A stretch of 64,000 nt of DNA from Rubellimicrobium aerolatum (lineage in GTDB: Bacteria > Pseudomonadota > Alphaproteobacteria > Rhodobacterales > Rhodobacteraceae), in contig NZ_JAGGJP010000004.1 in assembly GCF_017872975.1 (NCBI RefSeq), positions 1 to 64,000 on the forward strand, in the 5' to 3' direction. Under the pieces are notes generated by a model that did not search any database, was not told the DNA's origin, and worked only from the letters and a program-made list of their open reading frames with translations. Positions 8,514 through 17,943 of this stretch are shown one piece after another; position 1 is the first letter of the stretch, and every line of letters begins with the position of its first letter. Both the position numbers and the translations under genes were made by a program.

Positions 8514-9317
8514 ATGACCTCCGCCGCCGACCTCGCCGCCATCATCCGCGACCGCGCCGGGCATGATCCGGTGCGCCTGGGCCTCGTCCTCGGCTCCGGC
8601 CTGGGCCACATCGCCGGGCAGGTGGACGGCACCGCCATCCCCTACGCCGACCTCCCCGGCTTCCCGCACGCGGGCGTGTCGGGCCACGACCCCCACCTCG
8701 TCATCGGCCAGTTGGAGGGCGTCCGCGTCGCGGCCTTCGGCGGCCGCGCGCACTACTACGAATCCGGCGACCCCGCCGCGATGCGCCTGCCGCTTGAGGT
8801 GCTCAAGGCGCTCGGGGCCGAATCGCTGATCCTCACCAACGCCGCCGGCTCCCTGCGGCCCGACATGCCCACCGGCTCGGTGATGCTGCTCTCGGACCAC
8901 ATCAACTTCTCCGGCCTCAACCCCCTGATCGGGGAGCGTACGGACGCCCGCTTCGTCCCCATGACCGCCGCGCACGACCCCGACCTCCGCGCCCGCCTCC
9001 GCGACGCGGCGGCCCTGGAGGGCGTCCATCTCCACGAAGGCGTCTACGCCTGGTATTCCGGCCCCTCCTTCGAGACCCCGGCCGAGATCCGCGCCATCCG
9101 CCTGCTCGGGGCCGACGCCGTGGGGATGTCCACCGTGCCCGAGGTGATCCTCGCCCGCTTCCTGTCCTTGCACGTCGCCGCCCTCTCGGTCGTCACCAAC
9201 ATGGCCGCCGGGATGTCGTCGGAATCCATCAGCCACGAGCACACCAAGGCCATGGCCCCCCTCGGCGCCGCCAAGCTCGAACGGCTGCTCCGCCGAACCT
9301 TGCGCGATATGGCCTGA
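8514..9317 (+). CDS. punA: Purine nucleoside phosphorylase
   Basis: A 267-residue trimeric-class PNP (PNP/MTAP family 2). Motifs are LGLVLGSGLGHIAG (phosphate-binding), FGGRAHYYE, LTNAAGSL, YAWYSGPSFETPAEIR and VGMSTVPEV. It splits purine (deoxy)nucleosides with phosphate into base and (deoxy)ribose-1-phosphate. I prefer the ATG at 8514 (AAGGA about 8 nt upstream, 1 bp after the permease stop) over an ATG at 8496 inside the permease gene. The position at the end of the importer operon fits purine salvage. Confidence 0.92.
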   Translation: MTSAADLAAIIRDRAGHDPVRLGLVLGSGLGHIAGQVDGTAIPYADLPGFPHAGVSGHDPHLVIGQLEGVRVAAFGGRAHYYESGDPAAMRLPLEVLKALGAESLILTNAAGSLRPDMPTGSVMLLSDHINFSGLNPLIGERTDARFVPMTAAHDPDLRARLRDAAALEGVHLHEGVYAWYSGPSFETPAEIRAIRLLGADAVGMSTVPEVILARFLSLHVAALSVVTNMAAGMSSESISHEHTKAMAPLGAAKLERLLRRTLRDMA

Positions 9318-9329
9318 CGGCCACGCCCG

Positions 9330-9343
9330 CGCCTCAAAAGGCG
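9330..9343 (+). terminator. Weak hairpin after the phosphorylase gene
   Basis: A 5-bp stem CGCCT/AGGCG with a CAAA loop lies 13 bp after the stop, with a short ACTTTTC stretch further downstream. It is the only candidate end for the nucleoside operon and is weak; Rho-dependent termination is equally possible. Confidence 0.35.
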
Positions 9344-9437
9344 GGTCACGACAACTTTTCCCGCCTGTCGCATCCGACCCGGTTGGATTCGTTAACCATC
9401 ACGTGCTCATCTGGTGGGGCCGCCTAGAAAGGCACCC

Positions 9438-10346
9438 ATGCAGATCTACCTGCCCATTGCCGAAGTCTCGGTGAACGCCCTCCTGCTCCTCGGGCTCGGG
9501 GGGCTGGTGGGCGTGCTGTCGGGGATGTTCGGCGTGGGCGGCGGCTTCCTCATCACGCCGCTGCTGTTCCTCGTCGGCATCCCGCCGGCGGTGGCGGTGG
9601 CGACCTCCGCGAACCAGATCGTCGCCTCGTCCTTCTCGGCGCTGCTCACCCATCTCCAGCGCCGCACGGTCGACATGTGGATGGGGACCGTCCTCCTCAT
9701 GGGGGGGCTCCTCGGCTCGGCGCTGGGGGTGATGGCCTTCAACCTCCTGCGCTCGCTGGGCCAGGTCGATCTCCTGGTGCGGCTCTGCTACGTGGCCTTC
9801 CTCGGCACCGTGGGCGGGCTCATGCTCCTGGAATCGGTCCGCGCGGTGTGGCGGACCCGCTCGGGCCAGATCCCGCAGCGGCGGCGGCATTCCTGGGTGC
9901 ACGCCCTGCCCTTCAAGACGCGCTTCCGCGTCTCGGGCCTCTACATCTCGGTGATCCCGCCGATCCTCGTGGGGGTCTTCGTCGGCCTGCTGTCCGCGAT
10001 CATGGGGGTGGGCGGCGGCTTCATCCTGGTCCCGGCGATGATCTACCTGCTGGGGATGCCCACCAAGGTCGTCGTGGGCACCTCGACCTTCCAGATCATC
10101 TTCCTGACCGCCTTCACGACGCTCCTCCACGCCACCACCAACCAGACCGTCGACGTGGTGCTCGCCCTCCTCCTCATTGTCGGCGGCGTCATCGGCGCGC
10201 AGGTCGGCGCGCAGATCGGCACAAGGCTCAAGCCCGAGCTGCTGCGCCTCCTCCTCGCGCTCCTCGTCCTCGCCGTCTGCGGCCAGCTCGCCCTCACCCT
10301 CCTCCTCCGCCCCGAGGAGCCCTTCTCCCTGGACAGCGCCGCATGA
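9438..10346 (+). CDS. TauE/SafE-family sulfite/sulfonate exporter
   Basis: A 302-residue polytopic membrane protein. The family's internal duplication is plain: GMFGVGGGFLITPLL near residue 25 and AIMGVGGGFILVPAM near residue 190. TauE/SafE proteins export sulfite, sulfoacetate or related anions. The ATG at 9438 has an AGAAAGG site 6 nt upstream. The gene overlaps the next, a TIGR02186 family member, by 4 bp. This two-gene pair recurs in alphaproteobacteria, so the partner is probably an accessory subunit; the substrate cannot be read from sequence. Confidence 0.88.
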   Translation: MQIYLPIAEVSVNALLLLGLGGLVGVLSGMFGVGGGFLITPLLFLVGIPPAVAVATSANQIVASSFSALLTHLQRRTVDMWMGTVLLMGGLLGSALGVMAFNLLRSLGQVDLLVRLCYVAFLGTVGGLMLLESVRAVWRTRSGQIPQRRRHSWVHALPFKTRFRVSGLYISVIPPILVGVFVGLLSAIMGVGGGFILVPAMIYLLGMPTKVVVGTSTFQIIFLTAFTTLLHATTNQTVDVVLALLLIVGGVIGAQVGAQIGTRLKPELLRLLLALLVLAVCGQLALTLLLRPEEPFSLDSAA

Positions 10347-11089
10347 GGGCGCTGCTTCTCCTGCTGCTCCTCGCCCTTCCCGCGCGGGCCGAGGAGATCG
10401 TGCTGGGCCTGTCCAGCGACGAGGTGGCGATCACCGCCACCTTCGACGGCTCCGACATCCTGATCTTCGGCGCGGTCAAGCGCGCCGCCCCCGCGCCCCA
10501 GCCCGCGCCCCTCCATGTCATCATCGCCGTCTCCGGGCCCGAGCGTCCCCTCACCGTGCGCGAGGCCGGGCGGCGGCTCGGCATCTGGGTCAACACCGGG
10601 GCCGTCCGCGTGAACGCCGCGCCCACCTTCTACGCGGTCGCCACCACCGGCCCGATCGACCTCATCCTGCGCGAGACGGAGGACCTGCGCCATTCCATCA
10701 CCCTCTCCCGCGCCATCGAGGCGATCGGCAACGACGTCGGCAACCGGCAGGACTTCCTCGACGCCCTCGTCCGCATCCGCGCCGAGGAGGGCAGCTACCA
10801 GACCCTCGAAGGCGGCGTCACCTTCGACCAGGAGACGCTGTTCCAGACCCGCATCGGCCTGCCCGCCAACCTGACCGAGGGCGACTACGCCACCCGCATC
10901 TTCCTCACCCGCGACGGCCGCGTGGTGGACAGCACCGAGACGACGATCTTCGTCCGCAAGGCGGGGATCGAACGATGGCTCTTCGCCCTCTCGCAGGAGC
11001 AGCCGCTCCTCTACGGCCTCCTGGCCCTCGCGCTCGCCATCGCGGCCGGCTGGGGCGCCTCGGCGGGCTTCCGGGCGCTGCGGGGCTAG
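10343..11089 (+). CDS. TIGR02186-family membrane-anchored periplasmic protein
   Basis: A 248-residue protein with an N-terminal signal peptide (MRALLLLLLLALPARA, cut before EE) and one C-terminal membrane helix (about 220-240), leaving a beta-rich periplasmic domain anchored at its C-end. The start EEIVLGLSSDEVAITATFDGS and the segment VRVNAAPTFYAVA fit the TIGR02186 family, known as the partner of a TauE/SafE exporter. It overlaps the exporter stop by 4 bp (ATGA). The molecular role is not established. Confidence 0.8.
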   Translation: MRALLLLLLLALPARAEEIVLGLSSDEVAITATFDGSDILIFGAVKRAAPAPQPAPLHVIIAVSGPERPLTVREAGRRLGIWVNTGAVRVNAAPTFYAVATTGPIDLILRETEDLRHSITLSRAIEAIGNDVGNRQDFLDALVRIRAEEGSYQTLEGGVTFDQETLFQTRIGLPANLTEGDYATRIFLTRDGRVVDSTETTIFVRKAGIERWLFALSQEQPLLYGLLALALAIAAGWGASAGFRALRG

Positions 11090-11153
11090 ACGGATGGCGG
11101 GCCAGACGGCCGGGGGGCTGGCCCCTCCCGCCCCGCCCGGCTATGTCCGCCCC

Positions 11154-12704
11154 ATGGCCGACCTCCCCGCCCTGTCCCCCGACCAGTCCGACGCCTGGTC
11201 GGCCGTCTCCACGCTCCTCGCCCAGGCAGGCGTGGACATGGACGGCGGAGCCCTCGCCCCCGCCGACCCCGACCGCGCGCCGTCAGTGCTGGCGATCACC
11301 GGCAAGGCCGGCTCCGGCAAGACCCTGCTCCTCGCCGCCCTCACCCGCGCGCTCCGCGAGGCGGGGGTGGACATCGTCTCCCCCGACTGGGAGGGCCGCA
11401 AGCGCAAGGAGAAGCGGACCCTCGCCATCCTCGCCCCCACCAACAAGGCCGCCTCGGTCCTGCGCGCCAAGGGCGTGCCCGCGACGACGATCCACCGCAT
11501 CCTCTACACCCCCGTCTACGACCCGGAGTTCGAGAAGGTCGCCGAATGGCTCGCGGGCCAGGGCGACCGCCCGACCACCGGCCAGCTCACCGATCTCCAG
11601 CTCGACCGCGCGAAGGACTCCTACGCGCTCCACGGCTCCGTCCCCGCCGCGCTGGCGGCGGCGGGTCTGCGCGGCTCCGACTTCATCACCGGCTGGAAGC
11701 GGCGGGAGGAGCCCCTGGACCTCGGCTTCATCGACGAATCCTCGATGCTCGACGAACGCCAGTTCGACGACCTCAAGGAGATCTTCCCCACCCTCGTCCT
11801 GTTCGGCGACCCCGCCCAGCTTCCCCCCGTCCAGGGCCAGAATCAGGGCCAGGGCGGCGGCATGGTCTTCGAGAAGCTCCCCAAGGACAAGGTCAAGGCC
11901 CTGACCCGCGTCCACCGGCAGGCCAGCGACTCCCCCATCCTCGACCTCGCCCATGCGCTGGCCGACCCCGCGCTGGAATTCGAGACCTTCGAGGACATGG
12001 TGCGCGACGCCGCCCGCCGCGACCCGCGCGTGCAGGTGACGGGCCGCGTGGACAGCGACCTCATGGCCCGCTCGCCGGTCCTGGTCTGGCGCAACGCCAC
12101 GCGGATCAAGCTCATCCACGCCTTCCGCTCCGCCCACGCCGCGCCCGAAACCGCGCTCCTCCCCGGCGAGCCGCTGATCTGCGACGGCATCGAGCTGCCC
12201 CTCAAGCACCGCAAGAAGCGCCTGGACCTGGAGGCGCGAGGCCTCATCAAGGGCGCGCAGGTGATCTACCGCGGCCCCGGCAACCGTCCCGGCTTCTCCA
12301 AGCTCTGGGTCATCGGCGCCGAGGAGCCGCAGGTCTCCGCCGCCTCCATCGTCAAGATCGAGCGCGAGGGCGAGGAGGAGCCCTTCATCCCCTTCGCCGC
12401 CCAGATGGGCGCGACCTTCCTCCACGGCGCGGCGGTGACGATCCACAAGGCCCAAGGGTCGCAATGGGACATCGTGCAGGTCTTCGCCCCCGACATCTTC
12501 GTCGCCGCCCGCATGGGCCGGATCGAGGCCGGCCAGGCCCTCTGGAAGCGCCTCGCCTATGTCGCCATCACCCGCGCCGCCCACGAACTGCGCTGGGTCA
12601 TCGCCAACCGCCTCGCCCGGCCGACGCATCCGCTCGGGATCGACGACCTCAAGGCCGGTCCGGCCCCCCTCGTGCTGGAAGGGGCCCCGGATGAGGTGGG
12701 CTGA
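11154..12704 (+). CDS. RecD-like superfamily 1 DNA helicase
   Basis: A 516-residue ATP-dependent helicase. Visible motifs are Walker A ITGKAGSGKTLL (about residues 48-59), motif Ia APTNKAASVLRAKG, Walker B-like LGFIDESSML, motif III GDPAQLPPV, motif IV-like TRVHRQ, and a C-terminal UvrD-like block VTIHKAQGSQW plus AYVAITRA. This is the layout of AAA_30/RecD2-type single-polypeptide helicases. A Gly/Gln stretch (QGQNQGQGGG) follows motif III. The ATG at 11154 begins where similarity to the family starts; an in-frame ATG at 11094 is possible. The 3' end overlaps the next gene by 14 bp. Confidence 0.82.
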   Translation: MADLPALSPDQSDAWSAVSTLLAQAGVDMDGGALAPADPDRAPSVLAITGKAGSGKTLLLAALTRALREAGVDIVSPDWEGRKRKEKRTLAILAPTNKAASVLRAKGVPATTIHRILYTPVYDPEFEKVAEWLAGQGDRPTTGQLTDLQLDRAKDSYALHGSVPAALAAAGLRGSDFITGWKRREEPLDLGFIDESSMLDERQFDDLKEIFPTLVLFGDPAQLPPVQGQNQGQGGGMVFEKLPKDKVKALTRVHRQASDSPILDLAHALADPALEFETFEDMVRDAARRDPRVQVTGRVDSDLMARSPVLVWRNATRIKLIHAFRSAHAAPETALLPGEPLICDGIELPLKHRKKRLDLEARGLIKGAQVIYRGPGNRPGFSKLWVIGAEEPQVSAASIVKIEREGEEEPFIPFAAQMGATFLHGAAVTIHKAQGSQWDIVQVFAPDIFVAARMGRIEAGQALWKRLAYVAITRAAHELRWVIANRLARPTHPLGIDDLKAGPAPLVLEGAPDEVG

Positions 12705-13530
12705 CGCCCTCGGGGGCATCCGTGCGCTGCCGCTCCTCCTGCTCCTCGCCGCCTGCGGCCCGGCGGCGACCGTCGCGCCGCCGGCGCGCGAGGCCGGGCT
12801 CGCCCTCCACTGGCGGCTCCTGCGGCCCGACGGCCCCGGTCCGCACCCGGCGGCGGTCCTGCTGCCCGGCTGCGACGGCGTCCACGACAACATGGACTTC
12901 TGGGCCGAGACCTTCCTCCGGCACGGCCGCGCCGCGCTGATCCTCGACAGCCACGCCCCGCGCGGCCTCGACGACGACCCCGCGTGGCGGCTGGTCTGCG
13001 CCGCCCAGCTCCTGCGCGGCCCCGAACGGGCGGGCGACCTCGCCGTGGCGCTGGACGCGCTGGACCGGATGCCGGGGATCGACGGCGGCGACGTGGTGCT
13101 GCTTGGCGCCTCCCACGGCGGCTGGACGGCCATGGAGTTCGTCCGCCTCGCCGCCGAGGGCACGCCCCCGCCCGGCCTCGCCCGCTGGCCCGCGTCGCCC
13201 GACGACCTGCTCGCCCGGACCCGCGCCCTGGTGCTGCTCTACCCCTATTGCGGCGTCCTGAACCGCGCCGGGCCCGAGGACTGGGCCGAGGCCCCGCCCA
13301 CCCTGATGATCCTCGCCGGCGACGACTCCGTCGTCAGCGCGCCCGCCTGCGCCGACCGCGCGCGGCAGCTCGCGGCCTCGGGCGCCGAGGTCCGGGTCGA
13401 GGTGCTCCCCGGCGCCGGCCACGCCTTCGACCAGCGGGACCGCTCGCCCCTGTCCGCGCTCACCTTCGACGCGGACCAGCGGGCGCGGGCCGAGGCCCTC
13501 GTCGGCGGCCTCCTCGGCGACCTGCGCTAG
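12691..13530 (+). CDS. Dienelactone hydrolase-like alpha/beta hydrolase lipoprotein
   Basis: A 279-residue protein whose N-terminus ends in a lipobox (LLLLLAAC, lipidated Cys about residue 22), so it should be an inner- or outer-membrane lipoprotein. The catalytic triad of an alpha/beta hydrolase is visible: Ser in GASHGGW, Asp in LAGDDS, and His in GAGHAFD. The VLLPGCDGVHDNM segment supplies the oxyanion region of the dienelactone hydrolase family. It overlaps the helicase gene by 14 bp. The substrate is unknown. Confidence 0.75.
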   Translation: MRWADALGGIRALPLLLLLAACGPAATVAPPAREAGLALHWRLLRPDGPGPHPAAVLLPGCDGVHDNMDFWAETFLRHGRAALILDSHAPRGLDDDPAWRLVCAAQLLRGPERAGDLAVALDALDRMPGIDGGDVVLLGASHGGWTAMEFVRLAAEGTPPPGLARWPASPDDLLARTRALVLLYPYCGVLNRAGPEDWAEAPPTLMILAGDDSVVSAPACADRARQLAASGAEVRVEVLPGAGHAFDQRDRSPLSALTFDADQRARAEALVGGLLGDLR

Positions 13531-13730
13531 AGCCGCCCCAGCTTCATCTCCGGCGAATACTCGCCCTCAACGTCCTTCGTCACAGCCTGCCCGCAGCGCA
13601 TCACCCCGCGCGCCGCGTCGAAGGCGTAGGCCGGCGGCCCGTGCAGCTCCCAGCCTTTCGACAGGGCCTCCGTGACCTTGTGGCAGAAGGCCGAGGTGTC
13701 GTCCTCGGTCAGGAAGCGATAGGCGCGCAT
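13527..13730 (-). CDS. DUF1737 small protein
   Basis: A 67-residue protein whose YRFLTEDDTSAFCHKVTEAL and GWELHGPPAYAFD blocks match the DUF1737 family of small cytoplasmic proteins with no known function. I place the start at the ATG (13730); a TTG 12 nt upstream (13742) would add MDET and overlap the nnrU stop. It lies directly behind the NnrU-family gene, probably translationally coupled, and converges with the hydrolase gene, their ends overlapping by 4 bp. Confidence 0.75.
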   Translation of the reverse strand: MRAYRFLTEDDTSAFCHKVTEALSKGWELHGPPAYAFDAARGVMRCGQAVTKDVEGEYSPEMKLGRL

Positions 13731-13734
13731 CGTC

Positions 13735-14283
13735 TCATCCAAAGGGCCAGGGGCCGATCCAGCCGTGGATGTAGCCGACGACCGCGACCGCCACCAGCGT
13801 CAGCGCCACCGCCGTCACCTCCTTGCCCACCGGCGCGCGCGGCGGCGGCACCCAGAGCGGCGCGGCCCGGTTGATGAGGACGATCTCCCCCACCGCCCAG
13901 ACCAGGAACCCGCCGAACAGCAGGATCGAGGCCCAGTCCCCGTTCGCCAGCAGATGCGCCACCGCCCAGAGGATCACCCCGGTCAGTTGCGGATGCCGCG
14001 TCACCCGCGCCCCCCAGACCCCCATCCCCGAGGCGATGAAGAAGTAGAAGCCCACCACCACCAGCAGGTTGTTGACGTGCCGGGCCCAGGGGCCGGGCGC
14101 CCAGGCCACCGGCGCGTCGTCCCAGGCCCCATAGCCCCGCGCCGCCAGCCAGATCCCGGCGACCGACAGCACGGCGACGATCCCCTTCCCCGGGTCGCCC
14201 AGCCGCGCCCGCGACCCCGGCCACAGCCGCTTCCACAGATGCGGCAAGGCGAAGGTCAGGAGGCCGAGGGGAAGCTGGATCAT
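13735..14283 (-). CDS. NnrU-family membrane protein
   Basis: A 182-residue polytopic protein with about five membrane segments. The blocks ARHVNNLLVVVGFYFFIAS, TRHPQLTGVILWAVAHLLAN and GDWASILLFGGF are the NnrU/MAPEG-like methyltransferase-family signature (TRHPQ...H). NnrU was named from the nitrite/nitric-oxide regulon of Rhodobacter, but many members lie outside denitrification clusters, as here; no denitrification gene is nearby. Start at the ATG read from 14283. The DUF1737 gene follows 4 bp after the stop. Confidence 0.82.
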   Translation of the reverse strand: MIQLPLGLLTFALPHLWKRLWPGSRARLGDPGKGIVAVLSVAGIWLAARGYGAWDDAPVAWAPGPWARHVNNLLVVVGFYFFIASGMGVWGARVTRHPQLTGVILWAVAHLLANGDWASILLFGGFLVWAVGEIVLINRAAPLWVPPPRAPVGKEVTAVALTLVAVAVVGYIHGWIGPWPFG

Positions 14284-14469
14284 GGCGCGCTCCGGTTCAT
14301 GCGGAAAACCTCGCCCCCTTCGCGTCGCGGTGCAACGATTCGCGCTCTCCCCGCGTTGCGAGAACAGCACCGCACGCCGCGTCAACCCCTTTCCACCCCA
14401 CGCGGCACTTCCCCCGCGACGCACCCAACGCCCGTCCCGCGGGACGGCTCCTGATGGAAGGTGACGATC

Positions 14470-14775
14470 ATGATCCGCACGACGACCACCGCCCTCGCGC
14501 TCGCCCTCATGGCCGGGGCCGCCGGGGCCGAGCCCGCGCAGCAATGCTCCGAGCACGACGCCATGGCCCGCCACCTCGCCGAGAACTGGGGCGAGAGCCG
14601 CAAGTCCGTCGCCCTCGACGCCGCCAGCTCCATGGTGGAGCTCTACGCCTCCGAGGAGACCGGCACCTGGACCCTGACCGTCACCAGCCCCGGCGGCCCC
14701 ACCTGCATGATCGCCTCCGGCCATGCGTTCGAGATGACGCAGGACGAGCTTCCGGTCCTCGACGAGGGCGCGTGA
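14470..14775 (+). CDS. Small secreted protein, function unknown
   Basis: A 101-residue protein with a signal peptide (basic MIRTTTT, hydrophobic core, AGA-E cleavage near residue 21). Two Cys remain in the mature part (QQCSEHD and PTCMIAS) and could form a disulfide. A GGAAGG site 8 nt upstream selects the ATG at 14470 over an in-frame GTG at 14461. No family is recognised. The 186-bp gap to the divergent nnrU gene must carry both promoters. Confidence 0.6.
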   Translation: MIRTTTTALALALMAGAAGAEPAQQCSEHDAMARHLAENWGESRKSVALDAASSMVELYASEETGTWTLTVTSPGGPTCMIASGHAFEMTQDELPVLDEGA

Positions 14776-14898
14776 CCCCTTGACAAGCGGGCGGGAACCC
14801 GGCCGCCCGCCGCACGTTTCCCCTCCGAAGCGCCCCGGCCGCCAGCCGCGCCGGGGTCCACGCGGCGGCCACCGGGCCGCCCTGACGCGAGGGACAGC

Positions 14899-15294
14899 AT
14901 GGACCATCCGATCCTCGGCGCGGCGGCCCTGGGCCTCGCCGCCTTCTCCTTCAATGGCCTCGACGGCGCGGAGCCCCCGCACGACGGCCCCGCCGCCCTG
15001 ATCGGTCAGCCCCTCTACGCCAGCGACGAGGCGATCCCCCGCCACGGCCTCCCCCCGCGCGCCGAGGATCTCGCGCTCGACGCCCTGGGCGAGGTCTCGG
15101 GCCTCGTTCCCGGCCCCGACGGCGAGCCGCGCGCCCTCCTCGTCGCGGTGGGCGGCCTCTGGGGCCTGGGCTCGCGCGAGGTGGAGCTGGCCCTCGACCG
15201 CGTGCACAGCCTGCGCGCCGGTGACGGCGGCACCCGCCTCGTCGTGGACCTGAGCGGCGCCGCCACGGCCCCGGACCGACCCCGCGACCTTTAG
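14899..15294 (+). CDS. PRC-barrel-like domain protein
   Basis: A 131-residue protein. After a hydrophobic N-terminus (MDHPILGAAALGLAAFSF, possibly a signal or short anchor) comes a single domain with the PRC-barrel pattern: GQPLYASDE, LGEVSGLVPGPDGEPRALLV, then SREVELALDRV. PRC-barrels occur in the photosynthetic reaction centre H subunit, RimM and many small Rhodobacteraceae envelope proteins. A GAGGGA ribosome site precedes the ATG. The role is unknown. Confidence 0.65.
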   Translation: MDHPILGAAALGLAAFSFNGLDGAEPPHDGPAALIGQPLYASDEAIPRHGLPPRAEDLALDALGEVSGLVPGPDGEPRALLVAVGGLWGLGSREVELALDRVHSLRAGDGGTRLVVDLSGAATAPDRPRDL

Positions 15295-15360
15295 CGCAAT
15301 CATCCCGATCGCCGCCTTGCGCCCCCGGGACGGCTTGGCTAGGCCTTCGCGCGACCCTGA

Positions 15361-16347
<987 letters not shown>

Positions 16348-16356
16348 ACCGTGCCA

Positions 16357-16390
16357 GGGTCCAAGGTCATTCGCGAATGATCCTGGACCC
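16357..16390 (+). terminator. Long hairpin after mdh
   Basis: Two 16-nt arms (GGGTCCA...TCATTC and its complement) pair with two mismatches around a palindromic ATTCGCGAAT centre. It starts 9 bp after the mdh stop. There is no T-tract, so it may act as an mRNA 3'-end stabiliser or a Rho-independent-like terminator. Confidence 0.6.
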
Positions 16391-16426
16391 CACACCGCCG
16401 GGTCGCCCTCTCGGCAGCACGCCAAA

Positions 16427-16562
16427 CCCGTAGGGCCGGCTTCAGCCCTCCACGCGACCTCGACCAACCGGGGAGCCCTCCCCCGTCCTGCGACGATGGC
16501 GGGCTGAAGCCCGCCCGATGGCCTGCTCGCTGCGCCCCGTAGGGCGGGGTTCCACTCCACCA
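16427..16562. repeat. Extragenic palindromic repeat region
   Basis: The 10-mer CCCGTAGGGC occurs twice in direct orientation (16427-16436 and 16536-16545). GGCTTCAGCCC (16438-16448) recurs inverted at 16501-16511, and the second copy also sits in a perfect local hairpin GGCGGGC-TGAA-GCCCGCC (16498-16515). This nested structure resembles repetitive extragenic elements of Rhodobacteraceae. Presence elsewhere in the genome was not testable. Confidence 0.55.
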
Positions 16563-16736
16563 TGCAAACCGGCCAGAGGCCGCCACCCTCTCAGCCAAGC
16601 CCGACACGGCGCCCCACGCCCCACCGGTCCAAGACACGTCTCCGCACGTTCCAGGTCCCCCGTCCCCTCCGGTTTTCCCGACTGGCCCCCGCCCGCGCAC
16701 CCGCTACGCTCCCGGCCAACCCATCCCGGAGCCCCC

Positions 16737-17924
16737 ATGCGCGCCCTCCTCGCCCCCCTCCTCCTCGCCGTCGCGACCACCGCCCAGGCCGACCTCTCCG
16801 ACGACCTCGCCGCCCATGGCCTCCGCGCCACCGAATCCGCGCTTGCCGCCCTCCCCGCCCCCACACCCTCCGACCGCTTCGCCCTCGGCGGCGTCCGCTT
16901 CCTCGCGGGCCTCGAACGCGCCCTCCAGCTCCGCTACCGCGTCGGCCTCTCCGACGGCCTCGCCACCGCCACCGGCCTCCCCGTCCTCCGCCTGCCGCTC
17001 CCCGAGAACCCCCGCCCCGCCGCCTTCGAGCCGCCGATGATCGCCGACCTCTTCGCGGGCATCGGAACCGACATGGCCGGAGCCATCGACGCCCTCGCCC
17101 CCATCGCCGACACCGACGAGGTGGCCGTCGCCATCGACACCGCCGACCTCTGGTTCGACATCGACGCGGACGGCGCCCGCTCCCCCGGCGAGGGCCTGCC
17201 CGACCTCCTGGGCTGGGTCCTCACCGGCGGCTTTGGCGAGGCGACCCTCCCCGCCACGACGATCCGCTTCGACACCGCCGACGCCGCCTGGCTCTCCGCC
17301 TACGCGCATCTCCTCTCGGCCGTCTCCGAGGCCATCCTGTCGCTCGACCCGACCGCCGCCATCGCCCGCGTCCAGGCCGCCCGCGCCGCCATGGACGCTC
17401 TGGGCCGCCCCAAGGGCCAGGGCTGGGAGGCGATGGGCGGCGAATGGGCCGACCTCGCCGCGCTCTGGATCGGCACCATCGAGGGCCAGCCCGACCCCGC
17501 CCGCACCCGAAGCCTCCGCCAGCACCTCCTCGCCACCGTCGCCGACAACCGCCGCTTCTGGACCCTCGTCGCCCGCGAGACCGACGACGACCGCGAATGG
17601 ATCCCCAACAAGGCCCAGACCTCCGCCACCGGCCTCCCCTTCCCGCCCGGCACCGGCCCCCGCTGGCTCGCCGTCCTGTCCGACGCCGAGCGGGTGCTGA
17701 ACGGCGACCTCCTCATCCCCTTCTGGCGCGTGGGCCCCGGGGCCGGCCTCGACCTCGCCGCGCTGCTCGACGACCCCCCGAACCTCGACCTCGCCGGCCT
17801 GATCCAGGGCGCGACCCTCGTCCCCTACCTGCGCGAAGGGCCGGTCGCGACCGGCGACAGCCTCCGCCTCTTCGACGCGCTCCTCATGGGTGATTCGCCG
17901 CTCTACGCCGTCGTCCTCAACTGA
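16737..17924 (+). CDS. Secreted protein with an EF-hand-like loop, function unknown
   Basis: A 395-residue protein with a signal peptide (MRALLAPLLLAVATTAQA-D). The body is Ala/Leu/Asp-rich and apparently all-helical. One loop, DIDADGARSPGEG, resembles an EF-hand calcium loop, preceded by VAIDTADLWF. No family is recognised with confidence. The upstream region is repeat-rich and the gene appears monocistronic. The ATG at 16737 follows a CCCGGAG stretch and is chosen because the signal peptide begins there. Confidence 0.55.
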   Translation: MRALLAPLLLAVATTAQADLSDDLAAHGLRATESALAALPAPTPSDRFALGGVRFLAGLERALQLRYRVGLSDGLATATGLPVLRLPLPENPRPAAFEPPMIADLFAGIGTDMAGAIDALAPIADTDEVAVAIDTADLWFDIDADGARSPGEGLPDLLGWVLTGGFGEATLPATTIRFDTADAAWLSAYAHLLSAVSEAILSLDPTAAIARVQAARAAMDALGRPKGQGWEAMGGEWADLAALWIGTIEGQPDPARTRSLRQHLLATVADNRRFWTLVARETDDDREWIPNKAQTSATGLPFPPGTGPRWLAVLSDAERVLNGDLLIPFWRVGPGAGLDLAALLDDPPNLDLAGLIQGATLVPYLREGPVATGDSLRLFDALLMGDSPLYAVVLN

Positions 17925-17943
17925 CCGCGATCACAGCCCGAAA

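Larger units (their letters stand above)
16348..16736. other. 389-bp intergenic stretch with hairpin and extragenic repeats
   Basis: No gene is supported between mdh and the next secreted protein. It holds the mdh terminator-like hairpin (16357-16390) and an extragenic repeat (16427-16562); the rest is C-rich, low-complexity sequence leading into the next start, with no strong promoter pattern by eye. Confidence 0.6.

Noticed and set aside
13735-14283. Denitrification cluster based on the NnrU-family protein
   Set aside because: No nitrite, nitric-oxide or nitrous-oxide reductase genes or NnrR-type regulator lie nearby; NnrU relatives are widespread outside such clusters.
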